NCBI GenBank assembly: GCA_006503475.1
Contig: RSEH01000019.1
Span: 62,001 to 126,000, forward strand
Source: Stentor roeselii
Lineage: Eukaryota; Ciliophora; Heterotrichea; Heterotrichida; Stentoridae
DNA length: 64,000 nucleotides
Direction of reading: 5' to 3'
Below the pieces are notes generated by a model. It did no database searches. It saw only the letters and a program-made list of their open reading frames with translations, and was not told where the DNA came from. The stretch's first letter is position 1; every line of letters begins with the position of its first letter. Both the position numbers and the translations under genes were made by a program. Shown one piece after another: positions 8,903 to 19,426 of the stretch.

Positions 8903-9889
8903 AGGTTTTTAGATAGATTTGACCAGTTTCAGTATTTTTTGGATTTTTTTCATATTGCGCAGAGGACTGTGAATGTTTTTCAGAGTCTTTTACCAAAATC
9001 TAAAGGATTACTTAAAAAACTAGTGGAAAAAATAGAAAGTTTATCTAATAATAAAAGAAATAGTTTTCGGAAGGTGCAGAAACAAGTTGATAAGGTTGAA
9101 GGAAAATTGGAAAAAATTTTGAATGAAGGATGTGAAAATCAAGATGTTTGTTCTAATTTTTATTGTTTTTTTTATGCGAAAAGTAGGTCCAAAGATGTGG
9201 CTTTTTCGAAAGTTGTATCATTTAATGTGCTGACTGAAGTTGAGACTACTATTTGTAAAGGAAATCGATTCAGAAATGCTTCAATTTCATGCCGCATCAA
9301 CGAACAGCTAATTTTCATATATCTTAAAAGCAGTGAAAGTGGATCATTTTTAGTAGACCTAAGTGAAGAAATCTTAAACCCCGAACAACGAAAAAAAAAC
9401 GTTTCTTCATCAAAATACAACCACTACAACTCCGCCTTTTCACTTCTTCAAAAAGACGAAATTGGTTTTTTCGGTTCAGAAGAAAGAAAAAGTGAAGCTT
9501 TTAACTTCAGGTCACTGGTTTGGAGAAGTTTATCTGATTTTCCATTCAACACAAAGCAGCCTTCAGGAGTTTTTTTTAATGAAAAGGTCTGGATCCTCGA
9601 CTTTTCATTGAAATCAATAACGACTTACTCACAAATTAAAGACTCTTTCGAATCATTCGATTCTGGATCTTTGAAAGAAAATTCTCAAAAACTAGTCTTT
9701 GTTGTTAATGATGAGTTGTTTGTTTATACTGAAGAAAGTCTTTTAAAATATGACGGGTCTGACTTTTTCTGTGTAAGAAAAAAGGTAAAAATGAAAAAAT
9801 ATGAAAAAATTATCGCTTTTCCTGTTGTTTATAAGTCAAGGGTTTACTTTTTAACGAATTATAGAAAAGTTGTCAGTTTAGAAGTTTAA
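8819..9889 (+). CDS. Unrecognised protein: helical N-terminus, beta-rich C-terminal half
   Basis: A 356-aa single-exon protein I do not recognise. Residues about 10-115 are helical and charged (NRLNEAKDRFLDRFDQFQ..., KVQKQVDKVEGKLEKIL), suggesting a coiled coil. From about 130 the sequence alternates short beta-like strands (GVFFNEKVWILDF, LVFVVNDELFVYTEESLLKYDG, AFPVVYKSRVYFLTNY). That is compatible with a degenerate kelch- or WD-like propeller, as found in ciliate coiled-coil-propeller proteins. There is no signal peptide or transmembrane segment. The start at 8819 is supported by the repeat boundary: the same N-terminal codons are copied upstream three times. Its stop lies 3 bp from the stop of the converging TRP channel gene. 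Confidence 0.7.
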   Translation: MENKDYLSKFEDFDDSSDIANRLNEAKDRFLDRFDQFQYFLDFFHIAQRTVNVFQSLLPKSKGLLKKLVEKIESLSNNKRNSFRKVQKQVDKVEGKLEKILNEGCENQDVCSNFYCFFYAKSRSKDVAFSKVVSFNVLTEVETTICKGNRFRNASISCRINEQLIFIYLKSSESGSFLVDLSEEILNPEQRKKNVSSSKYNHYNSAFSLLQKDEIGFFGSEERKSEAFNFRSLVWRSLSDFPFNTKQPSGVFFNEKVWILDFSLKSITTYSQIKDSFESFDSGSLKENSQKLVFVVNDELFVYTEESLLKYDGSDFFCVRKKVKMKKYEKIIAFPVVYKSRVYFLTNYRKVVSLEV

Positions 9890-9892
9890 TAT

Positions 9893-11575
9893 TTATTTAA
9901 AATTTTGTAACAGAGGGAAAAAATCTGAATTGATTAAGGAAAGAAGATGGGTTTTAATCACTTCGTCTCCTGATTCTGAAAAATTTTTCAGATTTTTTAG
10001 GTTTTTAAGGATTTTTTCAACAATATCATCCATTTTTTGTATTTGGGTTATAGAGTTTTCATTGAAATTCAATGAAAGAGTTTTTTTTCTCTTTCTGAAA
10101 ACAGAGCCTAGAGTAAATTTTCGTTTTTTCTCTTCTTTTGATTTTTGTTCAAGGTCTTGAATCTCCCAACCATCCTCTATTGCCAATAACCTTCCCTTCA
10201 ACCCTTTCGATTCCAAGTACTCTTTTTCAATAATCGCAATAAAAATCTTATGAACAAACCTAAATATTTTTTACGAAATAAAAAACAAAGCATAGCTATA
10301 ATAATAAACCTGCCCCAACAAACAACTTTCCTTCATAGCCGCAAGCGAGAACGAATAAAGAGAATCTCCATAAACAACTGCATAATTCGCAAGAAAAGCC
10401 ATAGAAGTGCTAGAAAACACTCCCAACTGCCAAAAAGAGCACATCGCTAAAAACGAGTACCCAAAAAACACCGGAAGAAATCCAACCATATAAAAAAAAA
10501 TCGGTTTACAGCTTCTAGTCGCTATTCTAATCAAAGCATAAGAAAACCCATTCCTATCCAAATACTGAATCAAATTAATCCACGAGAAAAAGCACCCAAA
10601 ACCCACAAAAACAAAATATTTTTCATCAGTTTTCGACCTGTTCATAATCGAAACAACTGCTCCAAGCACCTGAAGAAAATTGCTAATCATTGTGATAATC
10701 GTCCAGAAGTTAAAAAAAGTCATTTTTGTTGAAATCGGCAGATCTTTCCAGACACTTGAAAAACTTTTACTTCCAGAAAGTTCTGAAAAAAATTCAAGTC
10801 TTTTATAAAAATACTTTCCTATTAAAAAAAGTGAAGAACAGGCTAAAACAACGACAGAGATATCGACCCAGTAGAAGTTCTTAAGAAAGTTGTCTAATTA
10901 TTTTTTACTGTCCTCACTGAAACAGTCATCAGATCGAATCACGAGTTTCACATCAACAATGCCGTGAAACTGGAAGTTAAAACGTTGAATGATTTTCCAG
11001 TTGTAACAAGAAGAACTTAAATGAATGTGATTGTTTAGTTTGTGGGTTAAAAAGTAAGAAATTTCAAAAGTTTTCACTTGTTCCAGGAAGTCTTTTAGGT
11101 CTGGGCTGGAGAATGGCCCCAGGTCGGAAGGGGTTAAATGGTAAGTCAAGAGAAGGCCTTGGTTGAGTGCTTTTTTATTATTGAAGTATTCGATTAAGAG
11201 CTCTGGTGACTTTTTGTCGCCGTTGTTGAGATAATCGTATTCATAATTAGCAATGGCGATGTTGTTTATGTTGTAGTAAAAATCTACCTTTTGATGAAGA
11301 AAAGCTTTTAAACTTGAGATTCCGAAGATGTTAAAAGAATTTGTTACTTTTTCATCACTGCCACTTGCATTCTCATTCAAAAAATACTTGTTCCATAGAA
11401 TGTACTGGTTGTAGCTGTATTGGGTGCTTCGGTTCACTGTTAGTAATACCTGGGAAGTGCAGGATATTGTGAGAAGAACGTGAATTATCAGCTTCCAGGG
11501 AAATTTACCGGAAATTTCGTATTTTTTCAGAGAAGGAGTGAAAAAATTATGAGAGATTTTTGTTTTGGTTTCCAT
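9893..11575 (-). CDS. TRP cation channel, mucolipin/polycystin-like (2 introns)
   Basis: A 550-aa membrane protein from three exons. The 15-nt introns are 10894-10908 and 10260-10274, each with an in-frame stop. Order of parts: cytosolic N-terminus; first transmembrane helix near residues 25-45 (WKLIIHVLLTISCTSQVLL); a large non-cytosolic loop of about 175 residues with Asn/Cys; then a helix bundle starting at NFYWVDISVVVLACSSLFLI; and the pore region. The pore region is the most telling: FLPVFFGYSFLAMCSFWQLG...AVVYGDSL followed by LFFIS-FVHKIFIAIIEKEYLESKG, the classic TRPML/PKD2 S5-pore-S6 pattern. The second splice falls inside S6. It is probably a Ca2+-permeable endolysosomal or ciliary channel. 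The C-terminal tail is short and basic (KEEKKRKFTLGSVFRKRKK). Mucolipin versus polycystin cannot be settled by eye. Confidence 0.85.
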
Positions 11576-12777
<1,202 letters not shown>

Positions 12778-12813
12778 ATCTAAAAAATGGCTTATTCTTG
12801 GGAATGTTTAATC

Positions 12814-13071
12814 TTAGCCACTTTTACAGAATTCTCTCCTGAGGCTACCGAATACCAGATAACAAAGAACCCAAAGAATCCCGTATAACGAAAAAAAGAA
12901 ATCAATCAACCCAGGTCCCCTAGAAAATCCAAACCAATAAATTCTTTCCCCTGGCAGCCAAGAGGTCTCTAAGCCCTTGCAAGTCGAGTCCAGGTCTTTC
13001 TGAAGAGTCTACAAAGAGCTTTTTCTAGTTCAACAAACCCTCCATGTTAAAGATGGAAATCGTCTTCCCAT
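12814..13071 (-). CDS. Possible 75-aa membrane protein (putative 30-nt intron)
   Basis: Between the zinc finger gene and the coiled-coil gene is a minus-strand frame starting MGRRFPSLTWR, interrupted by two stops 21 nt apart, then open for 64 codons. The open part reads like a real product: GLETSWLPGERIYWFGF, a hydrophobic span (IDFFFSLYGILWVLCYLVFG) and a basic end (SLRREFCKSG). A GT...AG interval at 13009-13038 (30 nt, in phase) would remove both stops; a 39-nt alternative ending at the next AG also works. Both lengths, and the GTTTG donor, are unlike the other introns here. I do not recognise the protein. It may instead be a broken gene. The start lies 7 bp from the neighbouring stop. Confidence 0.35.
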
Positions 13072-13078
13072 TTTTTAA

Positions 13079-14089
13079 TTAATCACTAAACCCCAAATAG
13101 TCTTTAAGCCTCGAAAGTTGCTTACTGACCCTTTCATCACTATGAGTAAAAGCTTTACACTTCTCACAAAGTCGAGCTTCTTGACTCGTTTTTAAAATTC
13201 TTAATTCTTGTTCAAGTTTCTCGCATTTTTCAGTTAAAACTTGAAGTTTTTCACTGTTTTTTTCTGAATTTTCAAGGTTTTTTAAGTTTTCCAGAGATTT
13301 CAGCTTGTTTTTTAAGTCTTCTGCTGAATCTTGAAGGTTTTTACTGTGATCTTTCAAGTAGTTATTTTCTTCTTGTAGGATTTTTATGATTTCTTGTTTG
13401 GAGTCAAGTTCTTTTTGCTTTCTTTTCATTTTTTCATCGAATTCAGCTTCAATAATCACCAGTTCAGTAGAAAAAAACTCTTCAACTTCTTTTTTCTTGT
13501 CTAAAAGTACTCGATTTTGTTGAGTTTTCAGTTTATTTATCAATTTTGAGTGAAGTTTTTCGAATTCTTGCTGAAACTCTTGAAAAATCCTTTTTTTATG
13601 TAGTCTAATGCTGATTTTAAACTGTTTTTCAAGACTTTCTCTCTGTTTTACTAGTTTCGAGTTCATTTCTTGTAAAGAAACACAAGGAAAATTATCTTTT
13701 TTCGTTGTTTTCACTGAATTTTTTTGAAGTTTAAGAATTTTCATCTTAAGACTTTGAATTTCCTCTTTGCAAGCTTCAATTTCACTGTAATAAGCCGAGC
13801 CGTTCAATTTGTTGATAGGAGACAAGCAGTCTACTTCACTATCAGCAGAGTTAAAAGAAAAGAAGCATTTTGAAGGTTCTTCCAGGTTATTTTTGTACTT
13901 TCTTGTGCTGTTAAGTGCCTTTTTTTGTGATCCTGAAGGAAATAACTGGTTAGAACTCATGCTTAGCAGTGATCGAGGACTTTGCATGGTGCTTTCTTCT
14001 TCGTTTATCACCAGCTGGCTTTTTTCCAGGATTTCTGGGCAAGGTTTGAAAAAAGGTGATTTTTTTTCAGGACTGTTGAGAAATTTCAT
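13079..14089 (-). CDS. Coiled-coil protein, unrecognised
   Basis: A 336-aa single-exon protein. Residues 1-105 are Ser/Pro/Asn-rich and probably disordered (SPRSLLSMSSNQLFPSGS). From about 108 to 310 it is a nearly continuous coiled coil rich in Lys, Glu, Leu and Gln, with segments such as KIIKILQEENNYLK-like heptads and EKLQVLTEKCEKLEQELR. A CEKC pair near residue 305 could bind metal, but only two Cys are seen. No catalytic domain, signal peptide or transmembrane segment is present. It may be a structural protein of centrin, basal-body or cortical complexes, which is only a guess from composition. It diverges from the gene at 14192 with a 102-bp gap that must hold both promoters. Confidence 0.7.
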   Translation of the reverse strand: MKFLNSPEKKSPFFKPCPEILEKSQLVINEEESTMQSPRSLLSMSSNQLFPSGSQKKALNSTRKYKNNLEEPSKCFFSFNSADSEVDCLSPINKLNGSAYYSEIEACKEEIQSLKMKILKLQKNSVKTTKKDNFPCVSLQEMNSKLVKQRESLEKQFKISIRLHKKRIFQEFQQEFEKLHSKLINKLKTQQNRVLLDKKKEVEEFFSTELVIIEAEFDEKMKRKQKELDSKQEIIKILQEENNYLKDHSKNLQDSAEDLKNKLKSLENLKNLENSEKNSEKLQVLTEKCEKLEQELRILKTSQEARLCEKCKAFTHSDERVSKQLSRLKDYLGFSD

Positions 14090-14191
14090 GTAAAATAAAG
14101 TTTTTAATCGTTAATCTTGAAGAAGAAGTTAAAAAATCTGAATTAAGAATTTTTTCTGTTTTAAATAAAGTAGTGAAAATAGTCTACATAA

Positions 14192-14698
14192 ATGGACTTT
14201 ACTACTCTTTCACTGCGAAGTACTTGATATTCAGAGGATTTGATGGAGTTTTCTACTGTACCGCAAGAAGTGCTTTATCAAAAAAGACAGATGTGGATCA
14301 CTCCTGGATCACGGCAGGCTGGGGTGGAAAATCACTTGAATCATTCTAAGGACTTTACGGTTAATCTTGCGAAGTTCTATGGAACTACTCCGGCTTCGAG
14401 TTCTCCGAAACCTGGAAGTATGTCGAAGAATGTTGCAAATTTTTATGGACTTACTCCTCCTGCTAGTGGGTCTGATCCAAACTTTGCTAAGAATATGGGA
14501 CAGTTTTTTGGAATTTCTCCTGCTCAAAGCAAAGGACCGTCTCGTCCGCTATCAAACAACACAGGATACGAGCTAAACCAACATCGTTTCTATTCCACAA
14601 CACCTTCCAACTCCCTCCAACTAAAGCAAAACACGAAAGCATTTTACTCAATCCGTAGTCCACTGATATCCGCAGGTCAAAACTCCATATCTAATTAA
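14192..14698 (+). CDS. Short repeat protein with FYGxTP-type motifs (1 intron)
   Basis: A 163-aa protein from two exons. The first exon (MDFTTLSLRK) is joined through a 15-nt intron at 14220-14234 (GTACTTGATATTCAG) that contains an in-frame TGA; the large exon alone would start at a weaker ATG at 14243. The body has four spaced copies of an aromatic motif: NLAKFYGTTPAS, NVANFYGLTPPAS, NMGQFFGISPAQ, and a looser HRFYSTTPSN/KAFYSIRSP at the end. Between them are Ser/Pro/Gly linkers. I do not recognise the family. The short aromatic motifs could be docking sites for a partner. Its stop codon directly abuts the stop of the DMC1 gene on the other strand (14698/14699). Confidence 0.7.
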
Positions 14699-15694
14699 CT
14701 ATTCTTCAACTTCCTCAACTCCTCCAATTCCAATAGAAAAAGTAGCTTCTCCTTCAGGCAAGCAAGGAGAGTCAATGATTTTTGCGACTCTTTGTTCCGC
14801 TTTTCCTTTTCTAAGACTAATGCGAGTAGTTGAAGCATGAGCCAAGATATGTCCTCCAACAGGTTTTTTTGGGTCTTGCACAAAAGTCGCTCCTCCGCCT
14901 GGGTCCGACATGACTTGATTGGTGATGTAAACGGCGACGTTGAATTGTTCAGCGATTTTCATCACGCGACTTAACATTTTTCCAAGAACTTGTTGACGCT
15001 CGCTTAACTCGCCACGTCCTGAGTAGTCGACTCGGAAAAGAGCCATTATTGAGTCGATTATTAAAAGAGCGAATGGGTCTTCAATCATTTTTGCTGCAAG
15101 GTAAGTTAGAAGTTGGAATTGGTGCTCTACTGTGTAGGCTCGAGCGTATGTTATGTTGGAGAGAATGGTTTCTGGGTTTAGATTGTATTTTGATGCGATT
15201 TGGCAGATACGGTCAGGACGGAAAGTACCTTCGGTGTCTATGTATGCCACTTTACCTGAACCTCCTCCGAGACTTCGGGGTAATTGGGCTGTCACACAAA
15301 GCGTCAAAGCGATTTGAGTCTTCCCACACCTAAACTCTCCATAAGCTTCAGTAATACTCATCGATTCAATTCCTCCTCCAAGAAGGTTATTCAAAGCAGA
15401 AGATCCTGTGCTAATCTTAAAGACCTGTTTTCTTTTTTCATTAAGTTCAATACCTGACATGAAAGCCGTCGAATTTTCACTCTTTTGAGCCGCTTCAAGG
15501 ATTTTTTCTACTTTTCCTTCAGATAAGCCTTTGATAGAAATCAAGTCTTTTCGCGTCATCATCAAAACACCGAGAACGGTGCAGACTCCAGCGGATTTCA
15601 ACTTTGAAAGGTCTCCACCGTTGATTCCGAAGGCTAAAAGTTTGTCGAGTTCGCTGAAAGACTGGTGAATCACTTCTGGTTCTTTGACTTGCAT
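14699..15694 (-). CDS. DMC1: Meiotic RecA-family recombinase DMC1
   Basis: A 331-aa RecA/Rad51-family strand-exchange protein. An N-terminal helix-hairpin-helix (residues about 20-70, [19 protein letters not shown]...[12 protein letters not shown]) is followed by the ATPase core. Walker A is GEFRCGKTQ, Walker B is [11 protein letters not shown], and the polymerisation and ssDNA-binding parts are intact ([29 protein letters not shown]). The stretch [33 protein letters not shown] matches DMC1 far better than RAD51. DMC1 carries out interhomolog recombination at meiosis with RAD51 and HOP2-MND1, so this organism probably undergoes sexual conjugation. It is one exon and of normal length. The start ATG lies inside a short direct repeat. 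Expression is expected to be conjugation-specific, but no signal for that is visible. Confidence 0.95.
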   Translation of the reverse strand: MQVKEPEVIHQSFSELDKLLAFGINGGDLSKLKSAGVCTVLGVLMMTRKDLISIKGLSEGKVEKILEAAQKSENSTAFMSGIELNEKRKQVFKISTGSSALNNLLGGGIESMSITEAYGEFRCGKTQIALTLCVTAQLPRSLGGGSGKVAYIDTEGTFRPDRICQIASKYNLNPETILSNITYARAYTVEHQFQLLTYLAAKMIEDPFALLIIDSIMALFRVDYSGRGELSERQQVLGKMLSRVMKIAEQFNVAVYITNQVMSDPGGGATFVQDPKKPVGGHILAHASTTRISLRKGKAEQRVAKIIDSPCLPEGEATFSIGIGGVEEVEE

Positions 15695-15745
15695 GGATTA
15701 TAAGTGAATCTTGAGCATTTTGGGAATGGATTATAAGTGAATCTT
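15693..15745. repeat. 20-bp direct repeat at the DMC1 start
   Basis: The 20-mer atggattataagtgaatctt occurs at 15693-15712 and again at 15726-15745, a period of 33 bp. The first copy overlaps the complement of the DMC1 start codon. Perfect identity suggests recent duplication or a conserved double site just upstream of the gene. Function is unknown. Confidence 0.85.
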
Positions 15746-16129
15746 TTTTTATTGTTACCGGATTATGTTAAAAATGGCTGGAATTTAATTTTGGGATGGA
15801 AGAGGGTTGAAGGATTTATGTTTGAGGATGTGAAAGAAGAGTGAAAATAGGAATTTTTAGGGTTTTTTAAGATTTATTATCTGGAAGGTTTTTTTAAGAA
15901 CTTTGGAAAATATGTGATTTAAAGATTTTAATGTTGGAGATTATTTTTTCTTGTATTATTTAATTAGCGAAAGAATAAAAGAAGTTATTAATATAAAGTG
16001 TAATAAGTTTATAGAAAATATTTTAAACTATAAAACTAGTCTCAGTTAGTATTTTTGATAATCTCAACGAATTACAGATTTTTTAATCCGAAATTTATCT
16101 ATTAAATCAGCTAAACTATTCCTAATCAC
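15746..16129. other. Intergenic region upstream of DMC1
   Basis: About 380 bp of AT-rich DNA between the DMC1 upstream repeat and the 3' end of the DUF229 gene. I see no gene or ordered element. It probably contains the DMC1 promoter. Confidence 0.6.
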
Positions 16130-18247
16130 CTAGCATTCACTTCTCAAACAAAACTCAGGAGGGACTCCATTTTCTTGTGCAATCCTCTGACACTTGCCAT
16201 CATACTTATCCAATCTCGCAACATAAATAACCTTCCTAAACAATACCTTTGCATAATAATCAAAATCCTCAAAAAAAAGTCTAATAGTCTTAAACTTGCT
16301 TTTAAACTGTATTAATTTTTTCTTAGAGAAGCTAACAACAAGATTTGCTTGTAATCTAAACCTGCTAAATAAAGAACTTCCATACTGAAGTTTAAATAAT
16401 TCTCGTGAATTATCAATACCAATATGAAAGAACTTTTCAAGTCTATCTAAAACAATCTTATCACAAAATTGACCTTCAGAGTACTTAGGAAAAAAATAAC
16501 TCATTTTATTTAAACCCTTTTCAATTCTTTTTGTAATATTTTTAAGTACAAGATTTAAAGAATCATTGAATTCTTTTACTTCTTCAATGGCATTGCATGC
16601 ACAAAATAAGATATTTGAATGAAGGTCTTTGCAGTCTCTTGAATAATTTGCGATTTCTTTTATTAAGTCAACTCCATAAGGAACACTTGTCGGGATTCTA
16701 GCTAAGGAAAAGATTGTCTTTCTTATGTCAAGTTTCGAGGTAAGCCTTTTAGTATTTTCTGAAAGAGAGTGGTAAGAATAAGGGTAGTGTTCTAGTAAAG
16801 TTTTATCTGCGATTATAAATAATGAAGGTAGGAGGGTCTCTTGGTGGGCTTCGATTGTTGTTAGCCATTCACCATACCTCATTCCATGGTCGGCTCCTAG
16901 AAACATGAAAATGTCTGATTTATCTTTTGTGAGAAAAAATAAGTCTTTTAGGAACTTGGTGACGTCATTGTCTAAAGTGTTGGCGTGTTGACCTGTTTGT
17001 TCATGTCCGGCATTTAAATGGAGATAAACCCACATATTAACCCCTTGATATTGTGCTACCAAATCTAAAGCATACTTAAGTATATAATGGTGTGTCTGGT
17101 ACCTACCAAAGCACCTCTGTTCAGAACTCTGCTTAGCAGATCTAACCTCCCCATAAATATCAACCAAGCAATAAAACTGCCTAATTGAATAATCAACATC
17201 CGGGTTTTGTCCAACATATTCCGGAAACATAGTATCACAGTCATCAAAGCCCATGACAGTAAGAAATCCATTATTTTTCAACTCATACCAAATCGATGAA
17301 TTTCCAAGACCGTCTTTATTTTTCATTTCTTTCTTCAACATCTGAGCAGGTTTTCCATTAAAAATCGGAACTTGGTTATGAACCGAATCAGATCCAAAGG
17401 TGCTATGAAGTTGAAAGTCATAAACTGCCATATGTGGAAGATTATTTTCACTTTCATTCAAATATTTAACCAATTTCGGAAGTTTTCTGTAAAAATGTCT
17501 TCTAGATATTGAATCAAGAGTCAACATGAAGATTATTCTCGGTTTTCCTTGAACAAATGAAATTTTTTCATTGTAAAGATTTTGGTTAAAGATCGGTTTC
17601 ATGTCCCCATGTTGGAACAGTGCAGGATCAATATCATATTTTTTAAATTCACTTAAAGAACTCTTCTCTTTATCAAGGTCTGGACTTTCTGAGCAAAGAC
17701 CTGCAGCAAAAGAAATATTTTCTGCTGAAATTGCTGTTGAATATTTTTTTAGTTTAAATTTAGAAGTACTTGATTTTCTCATCAAGGTTTTGTTGAGAAG
17801 AGGACCTGAGAAGAAGTAACCTGTTGAAGGAAATTCACAGTCTAATGTAAGAAGATTTGACTTTCGATCAATGAAAAGTCTTGAAAGTTTTACACCTGTT
17901 ATGTTTGAACAGTCTGGGTAGTGATATTCGGGAAAGATTTTATTTCCGTCTTTTAAAGAAAATCCAAAACTCACTGGTTGACATGAATAGTCAGAAAGGT
18001 TTAAGTCATTTGTGGAACCTATGTCTAAGTATGAAAAAGTGTAGTTGTAAAAGTTATTTGGGATTTTTAGAATTTCGGTTGTTGTGATCTCTGGTTTTTC
18101 CCAGGGAAAGAATAGGGATGCTTTTGGGGATTTGAGATTTCTTTGGGATCGAGTTTGGGAAGGATTTTCTTCGAATTTTGAATATTGTATTAGGAGAAGG
18201 GACAAAATGATTGAGAATATAGACACCAAAGCACAAGTTTTAACCAT
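16130..18247 (-). CDS. DUF229 family alkaline-phosphatase-fold ectoenzyme
   Basis: A 705-aa type II membrane protein of the DUF229 family, which has the sulfatase/alkaline-phosphatase fold. A short cytosolic start and one hydrophobic helix (residues about 3-22, CALVSIFSIILSLLLIQY) form a signal anchor; the rest is extracytosolic with many N-x-S/T sites. Core motifs expected for metal and nucleophile are present: LTLDSISRRHFYR (about residue 245), the HLNAGHEQTGQH stretch, and FLGADHGMRYGEW. The region GFDDCDTMFPEY also fits the family. A Cys-rich C-terminal part follows (CKDLHSNILFCACNAIEE...). Substrates of DUF229 proteins are mostly unknown; a sulfo- or phospho-ester hydrolase acting at the cell surface or in the secretory path is likely. 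It is single exon and large for the family. It marks the left edge of the looser accessory region. Confidence 0.85.
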   Translation of the reverse strand: MVKTCALVSIFSIILSLLLIQYSKFEENPSQTRSQRNLKSPKASLFFPWEKPEITTTEILKIPNNFYNYTFSYLDIGSTNDLNLSDYSCQPVSFGFSLKDGNKIFPEYHYPDCSNITGVKLSRLFIDRKSNLLTLDCEFPSTGYFFSGPLLNKTLMRKSSTSKFKLKKYSTAISAENISFAAGLCSESPDLDKEKSSLSEFKKYDIDPALFQHGDMKPIFNQNLYNEKISFVQGKPRIIFMLTLDSISRRHFYRKLPKLVKYLNESENNLPHMAVYDFQLHSTFGSDSVHNQVPIFNGKPAQMLKKEMKNKDGLGNSSIWYELKNNGFLTVMGFDDCDTMFPEYVGQNPDVDYSIRQFYCLVDIYGEVRSAKQSSEQRCFGRYQTHHYILKYALDLVAQYQGVNMWVYLHLNAGHEQTGQHANTLDNDVTKFLKDLFFLTKDKSDIFMFLGADHGMRYGEWLTTIEAHQETLLPSLFIIADKTLLEHYPYSYHSLSENTKRLTSKLDIRKTIFSLARIPTSVPYGVDLIKEIANYSRDCKDLHSNILFCACNAIEEVKEFNDSLNLVLKNITKRIEKGLNKMSYFFPKYSEGQFCDKIVLDRLEKFFHIGIDNSRELFKLQYGSSLFSRFRLQANLVVSFSKKKLIQFKSKFKTIRLFFEDFDYYAKVLFRKVIYVARLDKYDGKCQRIAQENGVPPEFCLRSEC

Positions 18248-19426
18248 TTACTAAGAATTCTTACTCAGAATAGAGACACATTATTATACAATTGCAAAAA
18301 TAGTTTAAAATTTGATTTGATGAAATAACCTAAAAAAATCCTTACTCATTTAAATTTCAATCACTTATAATCAGAAGAAAAATAAATTCTGATAGTTAAT
18401 AATATTAAGTTATCTTTTTAAAGCTATATCTCTTATTAAGGCTCAAAAGATTCTGATAAAACTAAGTTTACATCTAAAAAAAATAAATATGCAGTATGAA
18501 AAGTGAATTTTTCATTAGTTTGATTATTTTTAGTATTTTAAAACATCTGAGTTGACTGTAGGATGAATTCAATATAAATTCAAGGAATAAGAAATATCAT
18601 CAGGTTTAGAAATAACGAAGATATTTCAATTGTCTTATTATATTGAAACTATTAGAATAAAAATCTTTGATAATTAAAAAAATAAGCAGTACTCAGGTTG
18701 TAAATAAATTTATTTGAAAGATTTGTAATTATATTGATTATTTTTCCGAAAACCAAAGAAAAAGGAAAATATTTGAGTAGTGAAGCAACTAAATCAAACA
18801 GAAATTTTTTTGAGATTTATTGATGAACTAAATTACTTCAGATGATGCATTAAAGTCAGGAATAACTAGATTATGAATCTACTTCTGATTTAATTTACTT
18901 TACATTAAGTAAAATCTTAAGGTTGAAGATCAAGTTAAGGAACTAAGTTTTTTTAGCAGATTTTTTGATTCGTCTGCTAATCTAGTGAATGTTTCAAAGA
19001 TAAAAAGTAAAAAAAAAAGAAGAAATGTCTTTGTTTCTCTTATTTTTTAAAAAACAAGAAAGATTATGGCTCCTATTAGCTTGACTTTAATATTTTCTTA
19101 GGAATTGTAGGATATTATAATTTAGATTATTAGTTATTTTAATTAGAGATACATTATTATATGTGATTTATTGAAATGAAATCATAAAACTTATCATATA
19201 TCTTTAATTCAAAATAGATATACCAAGATCAATTTGATTAATGATAATTAAATTAGCTGATATTTTAGGAAAATCATATCTTCCTTATATTTAAATTCAA
19301 ATTCTTACAATGAAAGTTTTTTATAAAATTTGAACGAGTATACTTTAATGAACTCTCGCCTAATCTTTAATATTATAGAAAATTCATATTTGAAGCGATT
19401 CTCTAAAATTTCAATATAATTTCAAA
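18248..19426. other. Long AT-rich intergenic region
   Basis: About 1.2 kb of very AT-rich DNA between divergent genes, with no credible gene on either strand and no RNA gene. A clear repeat is not visible. It contrasts with the 0-130 bp gaps common elsewhere in the window. Confidence 0.6.

Noticed and set aside
12787-12925. A plus-strand small frame (MAYSWECLILATF...) using a 16-nt intron
   Set aside because: It gives only about 45 residues with no pattern, while the opposite strand carries a hydrophobic segment that looks more like a protein.
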